NCBI RefSeq assembly: GCF_045278715.1
Contig: NZ_CP136420.1
Span: 124,001-188,000 of the forward strand
Length of the DNA stretch: 64,000 nucleotides
Reading direction: 5' to 3'
DNA from: Neomoorella carbonis
Lineage (GTDB): Bacteria; Bacillota; DSM-521; Neomoorellales; Neomoorellaceae
A program made the translations under genes and the position numbers. The notes beneath the pieces were generated by a model. It ran no database searches, was not told where the DNA came from, and worked only from the letters and a program-made list of their open reading frames with translations. How positions within the stretch are numbered: position 1 is the first letter of the stretch; each line of letters begins with the position of its first letter. This document shows, in pieces, positions 25,253 through 33,251 of the stretch.

Positions 25253-25579
25253 ATGGCCAGGGTTATTGGTATCATGCCCAACCAGGAACAGGTGGGCGGC
25301 CTCATTGATAGCCTCAAAAACGCCGGTTTTGACCGCAAAGACATGATTGTCACCAGCTTGTCCAGGTCCTTTACGGAGCGGGAAAAACCCGATGAAATTA
25401 CTTACCTGAAAACCGAACGGGATGAACTCTGGCAGGAGGGGACCGGTACCTATGCCGATTTCCTGGCCGCATTTGCCGGCCAGGGTGTGGCGGTAGCCGT
25501 GGAGGCACCGCGCCATGAACTGGCCCGCATCCGGGAAATTATGGAACAAAACGGAGCCGCAAAAATTATCCAGGACTGA
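25253..25579 (+). CDS. Uncharacterised 108-aa protein
   Basis: A soluble protein with an N-terminal Rossmann-like strand-helix start (ARVIGIMPNQEQVGGLIDSLKNAGFDRKDMIV), a charged middle and a C-terminal helix with RHELARIREIMEQNGA. The pattern of a small alpha/beta domain guiding two regulatory helices recalls general-stress YflT-type proteins, but I cannot assign a family. The ATG at 25253 follows AAAGGAG. It stands alone between terminators. Confidence 0.7.
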   Translation: MARVIGIMPNQEQVGGLIDSLKNAGFDRKDMIVTSLSRSFTEREKPDEITYLKTERDELWQEGTGTYADFLAAFAGQGVAVAVEAPRHELARIREIMEQNGAAKIIQD

Positions 25580-25583
25580 ACTT

Positions 25584-25617
25584 GAAACCGCGGGTTAGTC
25601 AGCGCGGTTCATTTTTT
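25584..25617 (+). terminator. Terminator after the 108-aa protein gene
   Basis: ACCGCG (25587-25592) pairs with CGCGGT (25603-25608), extended by A-T pairs with one bulge, and is followed by ATTTTTTA. Confidence 0.7.
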
Positions 25618-25697
25618 ACCTCCTGGCAGGAATAGCCGCCAAAAAGACGAAATAGTAGTCCGGAATGATATACTCTCAGCTCGGAGGAGGCGCTTTT

Positions 25698-26264
25698 ATG
25701 GAAGTCAACATTGCCGGTACCCTGCTAAAACTCCTCCAGGGGGATATTGTCGAGCAGGAGGTAGAGGCCATTGTCAATGCCGCCAATACCGGCCTGTGGG
25801 GCGGCAGCGGCGTCGACGGCGCCATCCACCGCGCCGGGGGACCGGCCATAGCAGCAGAGTGCCGCCGCATCCGGGAGGAACAGGGCGGTTGTCCCGTTGG
25901 CCAGGCGGTCATCACCTCCGGGGGCTTGCTCAAGGCGCGCTACGTTATCCATACCGTCGGTCCTATCTGGCGCGGCGGACGGCAAGGAGAAGACGAGCTG
26001 CTGGCCAGCGCCTACCGCAGCAGCCTGCAGCTAGCGAGGGAGCGGGGAATAAAATCCCTGGCTTTTCCCTCCATCAGCACCGGAGCCTACCGCTTCCCCG
26101 TGGAGCGGGCGGCCGGGATAGCCATGGCCACGGTAAAGGATTTTTTGACTGCCAGTCCGGGTACCTTTAACGAAGTACGTTTTGTCCTGTTTTCCCAGCC
26201 GGTTCTGGCAGCCTACGAACAGGCCCTGGCGAAGGTACTAGAATCCAGCCCGCAAATAATATAA
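25698..26264 (+). CDS. Macro-domain protein (ADP-ribose binding; probable O-acetyl-ADP-ribose deacetylase type)
   Basis: A 188-aa single macro domain that binds ADP-ribose and may remove ADP-ribosyl or acetyl groups. The ligand motifs are GDIVEQEVEAIVNAANTGL near the N-terminus, then GGSGVDGAIHRAGG, and FPSISTGAYRFPVE for the distal phosphate. These match the MacroD/YmdB class. The ATG at 25698 follows GGAGGAGG; an upstream in-frame ATG at 25665 overlaps a TATACT box and is rejected. Confidence 0.9.
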   Translation: MEVNIAGTLLKLLQGDIVEQEVEAIVNAANTGLWGGSGVDGAIHRAGGPAIAAECRRIREEQGGCPVGQAVITSGGLLKARYVIHTVGPIWRGGRQGEDELLASAYRSSLQLARERGIKSLAFPSISTGAYRFPVERAAGIAMATVKDFLTASPGTFNEVRFVLFSQPVLAAYEQALAKVLESSPQII

Positions 26265-26286
26265 AGCTGCCGTCGCAAGTTAAGCA

Positions 26287-26373
26287 ATACTTAATTGTGA
26301 ATATAAGCACAAAAGCGGAGCAAAAGCGGTGTTGATGGGGAGAAAAAGCGGGGAAAAGTAATTAATTAAGTAT
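26287..26373. repeat. Inverted repeat and AAAAGCGG direct repeats before the DUF763 gene
   Basis: ATACTTAATT (26287-26296) and AATTAAGTAT (26364-26373) form a perfect 10-bp inverted repeat. Between them lie three AAAAGCGG-like direct repeats (about 26310, 26322 and 26344). The remainder of 26265-26416 shows no gene. It could be an operator array. Confidence 0.5.
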
Positions 26374-26416
26374 CATTTAAGGACACTGGATGAGGGAGTA
26401 AAAAGGATGATTTGTT

Positions 26417-27499
26417 ATGCGTACCGGTACGGCCAGCCTGCCCCTCCACGGCGGCCACTGCCCACCGTGGCTTTTTGAACGCATGAAACGCCTGGGGCCG
26501 GCCATCCTGGAGATTATTGTCCGGGAATACGGTCCCCACGAGGTGTTGCGGCGCTTGAGCGATCCTTACTGGTTTCAGGCCTTCGGTTGCGTGCTGGGCT
26601 TTGACTGGCATTCTTCGGGTTTAACTACCACCCTCTGCGGCGCCCTTAAGGAGGGCTTGCGCGGCCGGGAAAAGGACCTGGGCTTTGTCATCGCCGGGGG
26701 CAAGGGTCGTGCTTCCCGCCGGACCCCGGAGGAAATTGCCACGGCGGCCGACAGGCTGGCCCTGACTTCTTTACAACCAGGAAAGTTAATTTATGCCAGC
26801 AGAATGGCCGCTAAAGTCGACAATACCGCCCTCCAGGACGGCTACCAGCTCTACCACCACGTCTTTATCTTCACCTTTGACGGCCGGTGGGCCGTCGTCC
26901 AGCAGGGGATGAACGAAACGACGCGCCTGGCTCGCCGTTACCACTGGCTGGGTGAAGGGGTGAAGGACTTTGTCTGTGAACCCCATGCCGCTGTTTGCTG
27001 CGACGTGAAGGGGGAGGTGCTGAATATGGTGGCCAGCGAGGGTCAGGCCTCCCGCCGGATGGTGACGGAGCTGGCCCGGGAGCAGCCGCAAAAGGTAGTA
27101 GCCGAGTTTAACCATATCCTGGAAAAAGAATTGCCCAACCTCCCTCTCCCCTGGCGTCATGATGTTCCCCGGGCGAGCTACCTCAATAAAGCCCTGCTTA
27201 AAGTATATGCCGCCCAACCCCGGGATTTTGCCGCCGTCCTGGGTGTGGAAGGCGTGGGCCCCAAAACCATCCGTGCCCTGGCCATGGTGGCCGAGGTGGC
27301 CTACGGCGCACCGGCCAGCTTCAGGGATCCGGTCCGGTACAGCTTCAGCCATGGCGGTAAGGACGGTCATCCCTACCCTGTGGACCGCCGGGTGTATGAT
27401 CACTCCATCACCGTCCTGGAGCAGGCCCTGACCGCAGCGAAGATCGGCCGGACTGATAAGCTTCAAGCCTTGAAACGGCTGGCTAAAATTTCCCCGTAA
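26417..27499 (+). CDS. DUF763 family protein
   Basis: A 360-aa protein matching DUF763, found mainly in thermophilic bacteria and archaea. It begins RTGTASLPLHGGHCPPWLFERM and has a conserved RMAAKVDNTALQDGYQLYHHVFIF block, a QQGMNE stretch and a helix-hairpin-helix motif GVEGVGPKTIRALAMVAE (about residues 277-294), which suggests DNA binding. Function is unknown; a nucleic-acid enzyme is possible. The ATG at 26417 follows AAAGGATGA. It is convergent with hcp. Confidence 0.85.
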   Translation: MRTGTASLPLHGGHCPPWLFERMKRLGPAILEIIVREYGPHEVLRRLSDPYWFQAFGCVLGFDWHSSGLTTTLCGALKEGLRGREKDLGFVIAGGKGRASRRTPEEIATAADRLALTSLQPGKLIYASRMAAKVDNTALQDGYQLYHHVFIFTFDGRWAVVQQGMNETTRLARRYHWLGEGVKDFVCEPHAAVCCDVKGEVLNMVASEGQASRRMVTELAREQPQKVVAEFNHILEKELPNLPLPWRHDVPRASYLNKALLKVYAAQPRDFAAVLGVEGVGPKTIRALAMVAEVAYGAPASFRDPVRYSFSHGGKDGHPYPVDRRVYDHSITVLEQALTAAKIGRTDKLQALKRLAKISP

Positions 27500-27518
27500 A
27501 GTTTTTGCCCCTGTGAAA

Positions 27519-27553
27519 AAACGCCACGTAGCGCCCTTAACTACGTGGCGTTT
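27519..27553. terminator. Bidirectional terminator between DUF763 and hcp
   Basis: A perfect 13-bp stem AAACGCCACGTAG / CTACGTGGCGTTT with a 9-nt loop between convergent genes. Confidence 0.85.
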
Positions 27554-27558
27554 GATTA

Positions 27559-28842
27559 TTAACCCAGGATATCTTTCAGGTCCTGTTCCGGCGTGGTAGT
27601 AGGCTTCAGGTTGTAGTTTTCCTGGAGGACCTTCAACACATTGGGTGTCAGGAAGGCCGGCAGGGACGGGCCGATGCGGATGTTCTTTATACCAAGGTGG
27701 AGCAGGGTCAGCAGGATGGCTACTGCTTTCTGCTCGAACCAGGACAGGACCAGGCTCAAGGGCAGCTCGTTGACGCTGCAGTTAAAGGCTTCGGCCAGGG
27801 CCAGGGCCACCTGGATGGCTGAATAGGCGTTATTGCACTGGCCTATATCGATAAGGCGCGGAATGCCGTCGATGTCGCCCAGGTCGAGGTGGTTGAAGCG
27901 ATACTTGCCGCAGCCCAGGGTCAGGACCACGCAGTCCTGCGGCACCTTCTCCACAAACTCGGTGTAGTAGTTGCGGCCCGGCTTGGCCCCGTCGCAGCCG
28001 CCCACCAGGAAGAAGTGGCGGATCTTGCCGGCCTTGACGGCCTCGATCACCTGGCCGGCTATGTTTAAGATAGCCGTGTGATGGAAACCGGTGGTCAACT
28101 CGCCGCCGGCTTTTTCCTCCAGGGGCGGCAGGGCCTTGGCCTTTTCAATAACCGGCGTAAAGTCGCGGTTTTTAATATGCGTCACTCCCGGCAGGCCGGC
28201 AATGCCGCAGGTAAACATGCGCTCCCGGTAAGATTCCGCAGGTATTAACACGCAGTTAGTCGTACCCAGGATGGCGCCGGGGAACTCGGCGAATTCTTTT
28301 TTCTGGTTCTGCCAGGCCGAGCCGTAGTTGCCCACCAGGTGGGGGAACTTTTTCAATTCCGGATAGGCGTGGGCCGGCAGCATTTCGCCGTGGGTATAAA
28401 CATTAATCCCCGTACCTTCCGTCTGTCGCAGGAGTTCATAGAGATCCAGCAGGTCGTGGCCGGTAACGAGTATGCCCGGACCTTTCTTGGTGCCGGTAGA
28501 AACCTTCGTCGGGACCGGGGCACCGAAACGCTCTACATGTGCTTTATCCAATAATTCCATGACCTTGAGATTCATGGCCCCGACTTTTAAAGCCGTCTCT
28601 ATATGACGGTCGAGATCAAAGTCGACGTTAGTTAGGGTGGTAAAGAGGCCCTCGTGCATAAAGGCGTCTACTTCTTCGTCCCGGGCGCCCAGTTCCCGGG
28701 CATGGTAGGCATAGGCGGCAATCCCCTTTAGGCCGATAAGGATGGTATCTTGCAGGCTGGCGATATCTTCGTTCTTACCGCAGACGCCTACCCTCGTGCA
28801 GCCGGTACCGCCGGCTGTCTGCTCGCACTGGTAACAAAACAT
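27559..28842 (-). CDS. hcp: Hybrid cluster protein (hydroxylamine reductase), short class
   Basis: Hcp holds a [4Fe-4S] cluster and a hybrid Fe-S-O cluster, and reduces hydroxylamine or acts as an NO reductase in nitrosative-stress defence. The N-terminal C3-x2-C6-x8-C15-x5-C21 is the obligate-anaerobe spacing. Hybrid-cluster ligand blocks are visible: VTGHDLLDL, HGEMLPAHAY, TTNCV, MFTCG, GGCDGAKPGR and TLGCGKYRFN. With 427 aa it is about 110-120 residues shorter than usual, because the helical domain after the N-terminal cysteines is missing, as in the short class III forms. The ATG at 28842 has AAAGGGGG upstream. A CRP/FNR-like operator lies upstream. Confidence 0.93.
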   Translation of the reverse strand: MFCYQCEQTAGGTGCTRVGVCGKNEDIASLQDTILIGLKGIAAYAYHARELGARDEEVDAFMHEGLFTTLTNVDFDLDRHIETALKVGAMNLKVMELLDKAHVERFGAPVPTKVSTGTKKGPGILVTGHDLLDLYELLRQTEGTGINVYTHGEMLPAHAYPELKKFPHLVGNYGSAWQNQKKEFAEFPGAILGTTNCVLIPAESYRERMFTCGIAGLPGVTHIKNRDFTPVIEKAKALPPLEEKAGGELTTGFHHTAILNIAGQVIEAVKAGKIRHFFLVGGCDGAKPGRNYYTEFVEKVPQDCVVLTLGCGKYRFNHLDLGDIDGIPRLIDIGQCNNAYSAIQVALALAEAFNCSVNELPLSLVLSWFEQKAVAILLTLLHLGIKNIRIGPSLPAFLTPNVLKVLQENYNLKPTTTPEQDLKDILG

Positions 28843-28907
28843 GGTTTCTCCCCCTTTGGTGGAATTTTAAAGACACCTTTATCATAAACAAGGGGCTGAA
28901 GACAAAC

Positions 28908-28923
28908 TGTGACCTGGGTCACA
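28908..28923. promoter_or_regulatory. CRP/FNR-family operator upstream of hcp
   Basis: TGTGACCTGGGTCACA is a perfect palindrome of the TGTGA-N6-TCACA type. On the minus strand a TATGAT -10 (28886-28881) would place transcription start near 28874, so the operator centre is at about -41.5, the classical class II activator position. HcpR-type regulators are the likely users. The rest of 28843-29059 shows no gene. Confidence 0.7.
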
Positions 28924-29059
28924 ATTATGAACCGATTTCATCAATTAACCGGCTGCGATCTTGTTACAAATCTGAACTGGCACTGGCAGGAAATCCATAT
29001 TTGGTGTCGAAAAAATTTTATTACGGCCAGTAATTAACAGAAAAAGGCGGAGGTACACA

Positions 29060-30076
29060 ATGGATGGCAATTTTCCCCGGCGGTGCGGGGCTGGATTGGA
29101 TAAAATGGCAGGAGCTGCAACCCAAATTTATGATCTTCATTCTGCAACCATCCAGCATTTCGGGGATTATTACCATCCGTCACCGCAGGGGAAGCCCGCC
29201 GGGATGCCCCGGGTACTTGACGGACCGGTAGGGGAAATATATCAGGAAGCCCAGGAAGCCCTGAGCGATGTTTATCACCGCTGCCGTCTGGGGAGTCAGC
29301 TGGAGGTTAAAAATATCCAGGAGATCGTAGCCGATTTTCTTAACCGGATGCAGGACAACCAGAACATGTTCCTGCAGATGGCCATGCTCAAGGACCTGGA
29401 CCCCTACTCTTCGCGCCATTCCCTGAATGTTACTGTTCTGGCTACCCTCCTGGGTTCAAAATTGGGCCTCTCCCGGGATGAACTCCTGGTCATTGGCGTT
29501 GGCGCCATGCTTCACGACGTGGGCAAACTGGAAGTACCGCCTGAAGTTTTATTAAAGCCCGGCAAGTTAACTGCCGAGGAGTTTGCTCTTATCAAGCGCC
29601 ACCCCCAGGCCGGTTATGAGCGGCTGGATGGCGTGGTAAGCGAAGCGGTTCGCCGGGTGGCCCGGGATCACCACGAACGTTGTAACGGCAGCGGTTACCC
29701 TAAAGGATTAAGGCGGGAAGAGTTAAGCCTGGCGGCCCGGTGCGTGGCTATTGCCGATGTTTACGATGCCGTAACTACCGATCGCTGCTACCGGCCCAGG
29801 TATCTCCCCCATGAGGGCATGGAATTATTAATGGTGGAAAGCACCATGGGTAACCTGGACCTGGAACTGGTACGCGTCTTTCTGCAGGCTATTGCCAGTT
29901 ACCCGGTGGGGACTACGGTGCGGTTGACGACCGGTGAAATAGCCCGGGTAATAGCCCAGGAGCCGGAGGTGCCCATGCGGCCGGTGGTTAAGGTGCTGCA
30001 GCCCCGGCGCCGCGCCGGCGAGGTTATCCGCCTCCTGACCAATCCGTCTATTTTAATTGTGGAAGCTGAACCCTGA
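29060..30076 (+). CDS. HD-GYP domain protein (cyclic-di-GMP phosphodiesterase type)
   Basis: A cytoplasmic protein of 338 aa with an HD-GYP domain. The HD pair is MLHDVGKLEVP (about residues 150-160), then HHERCNGSGYP with the GYP tripeptide, RCVAIADVYDA and a C-terminal MPVGT-like PVGTTVRLTTGE tail. HD-GYP proteins hydrolyse c-di-GMP. The N-terminal ~110 residues match no sensor domain I recognise. The ATG at 29060 follows AGGCGGAGGT. It stands between the hcp operator and folK. Confidence 0.88.
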   Translation: MDGNFPRRCGAGLDKMAGAATQIYDLHSATIQHFGDYYHPSPQGKPAGMPRVLDGPVGEIYQEAQEALSDVYHRCRLGSQLEVKNIQEIVADFLNRMQDNQNMFLQMAMLKDLDPYSSRHSLNVTVLATLLGSKLGLSRDELLVIGVGAMLHDVGKLEVPPEVLLKPGKLTAEEFALIKRHPQAGYERLDGVVSEAVRRVARDHHERCNGSGYPKGLRREELSLAARCVAIADVYDAVTTDRCYRPRYLPHEGMELLMVESTMGNLDLELVRVFLQAIASYPVGTTVRLTTGEIARVIAQEPEVPMRPVVKVLQPRRRAGEVIRLLTNPSILIVEAEP

Positions 30077-30158
30077 GCTATGTTTGAAAAAGCTGTGTAC
30101 AGGCAGGCCGGCAGGGGTATGCTATTACTAGCCGACCTGTATGGCGGGGATGATTGCA

Positions 30159-30674
30159 ATGCCGGTAAAGGGAAAAGATTTTACAACGGCTTACCTGGGT
30201 TTGGGTTCCAACCTGGGTGACCGGGAAGGGCATTTGCAGCGGGCCGTAGCCATCCTGGATGCCACTGAAGGGATCGAGGTGGAACGGCTTTCTTCCTGGT
30301 ATGAGACGGCCCCGGTGGGCAAGACGGGCCAGGGATGGTTTTTGAACGGGGTGGCCAGGATCAAAACCTCCATGCCTCCGCGCGAGCTCCTGTCGACTGT
30401 CCTGGCTATAGAGCAGCGCCTGGGCCGTGTGCGGCGGGAGCGCTGGGGTCCTCGCAACATTGATATTGACATCCTGCTTTACGATGATTTAAAAGTTAAT
30501 GAACCCGAACTGCAGATTCCCCACCCCAGGATGCAGGAGCGGGCTTTCGTCCTGATACCCCTGGCAGAAATTGCTCCGGACCTTATTTTGCCGGATGGGC
30601 GGCGGGCTGATGTGGCTGCTAAAGACCGTTTTCCCGGGCAGGAAGTATTGCCGTATAGTGGTCTCAGATGTTAA
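30159..30674 (+). CDS. folK: 2-amino-4-hydroxy-6-hydroxymethyldihydropteridine diphosphokinase
   Basis: FolK pyrophosphorylates hydroxymethyl-dihydropterin in folate synthesis, feeding the tetrahydrofolate used by the methyl branch of the acetyl-CoA pathway. YLGLGSNLGDREGHL, then PRNIDIDILLYDD and IPHPRMQERAFVLIPLAEI are diagnostic. In-frame ATGs at 30141, 30150 and 30159 are possible; 30159 lies 9 nt after GGCGGGG and gives 171 aa. Other folate genes (folB, folP) are not adjacent. Confidence 0.93.
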   Translation: MPVKGKDFTTAYLGLGSNLGDREGHLQRAVAILDATEGIEVERLSSWYETAPVGKTGQGWFLNGVARIKTSMPPRELLSTVLAIEQRLGRVRRERWGPRNIDIDILLYDDLKVNEPELQIPHPRMQERAFVLIPLAEIAPDLILPDGRRADVAAKDRFPGQEVLPYSGLRC

Positions 30675-30787
30675 AATAAAATTGGGCGCTACCTTTAAGG
30701 AGTGCACGCATTTATCCTTGCGATAATACCGGCTTAAAATTATACCGCTTGGATCTATTTAAGACCGAGACGGGTGAATGAGGGATT

Positions 30788-30817
30788 AAGCTTCCGGCAG
30801 CTCGTCGGAAGCTTTTT
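30788..30817 (+). terminator. Terminator-like hairpin before the DUF2520 gene
   Basis: AAGCTTCCG (30788-30796) pairs with CGGAAGCTT (30806-30814), then TTTATT. It lies only 22 nt before the next start, so it may be an attenuator in that gene's leader rather than the folK terminator. Confidence 0.65.
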
Positions 30818-30839
30818 ATTTAGGGGAGCGTGGGCAATT

Positions 30840-31757
30840 ATGCGGGTGGGCATAATTGGAGCCGGAGCTGTCGGTACAGGGATGGGCATATTATTGCGCC
30901 GGCGGGGATACGCCATTGCCGGTGTAGCCAGCCGTACCCCTGCTTCAGCCCGGCGGGCGGCAGCAAGGCTGGCCTGCCCGGTCTTTGCGCAGCCGGAAGA
31001 AGTAGCCCGGCAGGCAGACCTGGTCTTTATTACCACCAGTGACCAGGCCATCGGCCCGGTGGCAGCCGCCATTGCCTCGAGAAACGGCTTTCGCCCCGGG
31101 CAAACGGTTATTCATATGAGCGGTTCGTTAACTTCAGCCGTCCTGGATCCGGCCCGGCGGGCCGGTGCCCTGGCCTTGAGCCTCCATCCCCTCCAGTCGT
31201 GTGCCGACGCCGACCGGGCGGTTGCCAACCTCCCCGGGTCGGTTTTCAGCCTGGAAGGCGATCAGGAAGCCCTGCCCCTGGGGAAACGCCTGGTGACCGA
31301 ACTGGGGGGTGAGTATTTCATCATCAGCCCCGGGGCCAAACCCCTTTACCATGCGGCCGCCTGCGTCGCTTCCAACTACCTGGTAAGCCTCATAGATTTA
31401 AGTCGCCGGCTCATGCAGGCGGCCGGCATGGAACCGGAGATGGCGGCCCGGGCCCTGGCGCCTTTAATTAAAGGCACTTTAGATAATATTAATGAAAAGG
31501 GGATTCCCCAGGCCCTGACCGGTCCCATTGCCAGGGGCGACTTCGTTACGATCAGGGATCATTTAAAGGCCATGGAGGCCACCGTACCCGAACTGGGCGA
31601 GATTTATCGCGCCCTGGGACGCTATACGGCCGGTCTGGCCGGCCGTAAGGGCAGCATTGACGCCCGCAAGGTAGCCCTGTTCGGGCAAATCCTGGCTGCC
31701 AAATTTGACGCCGCAAGCAGGCGGGCAGAAGCTGGAGGAGCCTCTGATGGGAGCTGA
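30840..31757 (+). CDS. Rossmann-like and DUF2520 domain protein
   Basis: A 305-aa predicted NAD(P)-binding protein. The N-terminal Rossmann motif is GIIGAGAVGTGMG (about residues 4-16), and the C-terminal DUF2520 domain begins ALSLHPLQSCAD and includes KPLYHAAACVASNY. Such proteins look like ketopantoate or pyrroline-carboxylate reductases and often sit directly before panC, as here. A ketopantoate reductase (PanE) role is therefore tempting but not shown. The ATG at 30840 is preceded by AGGGGAG at 11 nt; the frame open from 30774 would run through the hairpin. Confidence 0.82.
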   Translation: MRVGIIGAGAVGTGMGILLRRRGYAIAGVASRTPASARRAAARLACPVFAQPEEVARQADLVFITTSDQAIGPVAAAIASRNGFRPGQTVIHMSGSLTSAVLDPARRAGALALSLHPLQSCADADRAVANLPGSVFSLEGDQEALPLGKRLVTELGGEYFIISPGAKPLYHAAACVASNYLVSLIDLSRRLMQAAGMEPEMAARALAPLIKGTLDNINEKGIPQALTGPIARGDFVTIRDHLKAMEATVPELGEIYRALGRYTAGLAGRKGSIDARKVALFGQILAAKFDAASRRAEAGGASDGS

Positions 31758-31933
31758 CGGGTACCCGCAGCTTTAGCTGGCGCCCGCTCCGCGAACAAGG
31801 AAAATGTAGGCTGAGCGCCAAGTTTGCTCGCCAAGAACCAGCGGAGCCCGTTGCCTGTATCCCCAGCCCGCAAGAAGCCAAGCAATAACCGCCTGAATTT
31901 GACATAATCCTATTTTTGAAGGAGATGACGGTA

Positions 31934-32809
31934 TTGGAGCTGTTGACAACAATTGTCGCGGTCCGCAAGTTTGTAGCGGCAGCCAGGCGGCAGGGCAAGA
32001 GTATTGGCCTGGTCCCGACCATGGGTTATCTTCACGAGGGCCATTTAACCCTGGCCAGGACGGCCAGGGAGCAGAATGACGTCGTTGTTATGAGCATTTT
32101 TGTCAACCCGACCCAGTTTGGCCCCGGGGAAGATCTGGAGCGTTATCCCCGGGACCTGGAAAGGGATCAAAAGCTGGCTGCTGCTGCGGGTGTCGACGCC
32201 ATTTTTGCCCCTGCGGTAGCAGAGATGTACCCGCCCGGCTATGCCACCTATGTCCAGGTCGAGGGCCTGACGGAAGTTCTCTGTGGCGCCTCCCGGCCGG
32301 GCCATTTCCGGGGCGTGGCTACGGTGGTCAGCAAGCTTTTTAATATCGTCCAGCCCGACCGGGCCTATTTCGGCCTCAAGGATTACCAGCAGGCGGTAGT
32401 GATCAAGCGCCTGGTCAGGGATTTAAATTTTCCGGTTGACATAATAACCATCCCCACCGTGCGGGAGCCCGACGGACTGGCTTTAAGTTCACGGAACAAG
32501 TATTTAAGCCCGGGCGAGCGCCAAGCGGCTCTGTCCCTCTACCGGGCTTTGAACATCGGGGCCGACCTTATCCGTTCTGGCGAACGCCGTGCTGCCGTAG
32601 TCCGGGAAGCCATGGCTCAGGAAATTTTATCCTGGCCCGGGACGCGAATAGATTATGTGGCGGTAAATGACGCTGAGACCCTTGAACCTTTAGACGAAAT
32701 CAGGGGCCAGGTGCTGCTGGCCCTGGCCGTCTGGGTGGGCAACACCCGTTTAATCGATAATATGACCCTGGAGGTGAAAGATGATGTGGCGAACCATGAT
32801 GAAAAGTAA
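31934..32809 (+). CDS. panC: Pantothenate synthetase (pantoate--beta-alanine ligase)
   Basis: PanC joins pantoate and beta-alanine using ATP. VPTMGYLHEGHLTL (nucleotide HxGH), VNPTQFGPGEDLERYPRD, FGLKDYQQ and SSRNKYLS are all present. The TTG at 31934 lies 9 nt after AAGGAG and gives a typical PanC start (MELLTTI); the open frame extends to 31916. The length is 291 aa. The stop overlaps panD by 29 nt, so the two are coupled. The 31758-31933 gap holds no gene. Confidence 0.95.
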   Translation: MELLTTIVAVRKFVAAARRQGKSIGLVPTMGYLHEGHLTLARTAREQNDVVVMSIFVNPTQFGPGEDLERYPRDLERDQKLAAAAGVDAIFAPAVAEMYPPGYATYVQVEGLTEVLCGASRPGHFRGVATVVSKLFNIVQPDRAYFGLKDYQQAVVIKRLVRDLNFPVDIITIPTVREPDGLALSSRNKYLSPGERQAALSLYRALNIGADLIRSGERRAAVVREAMAQEILSWPGTRIDYVAVNDAETLEPLDEIRGQVLLALAVWVGNTRLIDNMTLEVKDDVANHDEK

Positions 32810-33170
32810 GCTCCACCGGGCGACTGTCACCGGAGCCGACTTGAATTATGTCGGTAGCATTACCATTGATAGTGAGCTGATGGCCGCGGCCGATATTTTA
32901 CCCAACGAGAAAGTGCAGGTGGTCAACAATAACAATGGCGCTCGCCTGGAGACCTACGCCATCCCCGGGCCTGCCGGCAGCGGGGTTATCTGCGCCAACG
33001 GGGCCGCCGCCAGGCTGGTCCAGCCAGGCGATATTGTTATCATTATTTCCTATGGCATTTTTACTGACGCCGAAGCCAGGTCCCATCAACCGCGGGTTAT
33101 TTTCCTGGATAGCCAGAACAAAATTACCGAGGTAAGGGACGGGGAAGGACCGGCAGAGGTTTGGGTTTAA
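32781..33170 (+). CDS. panD: Aspartate 1-decarboxylase proenzyme
   Basis: PanD makes beta-alanine from aspartate and is a pyruvoyl enzyme made by self-cleavage. RTMMKSKLHRATVTGADLNY is followed by VGSITID, with the Gly-Ser cleavage site visible, and NGARLETYAI and GAAARLVQPGD follow. The ATG at 32781 has GGAGG at 6 nt, inside the end of panC. The product is 129 aa. Confidence 0.96.
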   Translation: MMWRTMMKSKLHRATVTGADLNYVGSITIDSELMAAADILPNEKVQVVNNNNGARLETYAIPGPAGSGVICANGAAARLVQPGDIVIIISYGIFTDAEARSHQPRVIFLDSQNKITEVRDGEGPAEVWV

Positions 33171-33188
33171 ATAAAGGCCCGGAAGAAA

Positions 33189-33224
33189 TATGTTAACCCA
33201 AACGGCAAATATACAGTTGACAAC
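33189..33224. promoter_or_regulatory. Putative BirA operator before birA
   Basis: TATGTTAACC (33189-33198), a 16-nt spacer and AGTTGACAAC (33215-33224) resemble the Firmicute biotin operator (TTGTTAACC-N14-16-GGTTAACAA). It lies 28 nt before birA, which suggests autoregulation. Confidence 0.55.
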
Positions 33225-33251
33225 CAGAAAAAGGAAGATTAAAATATAAAC

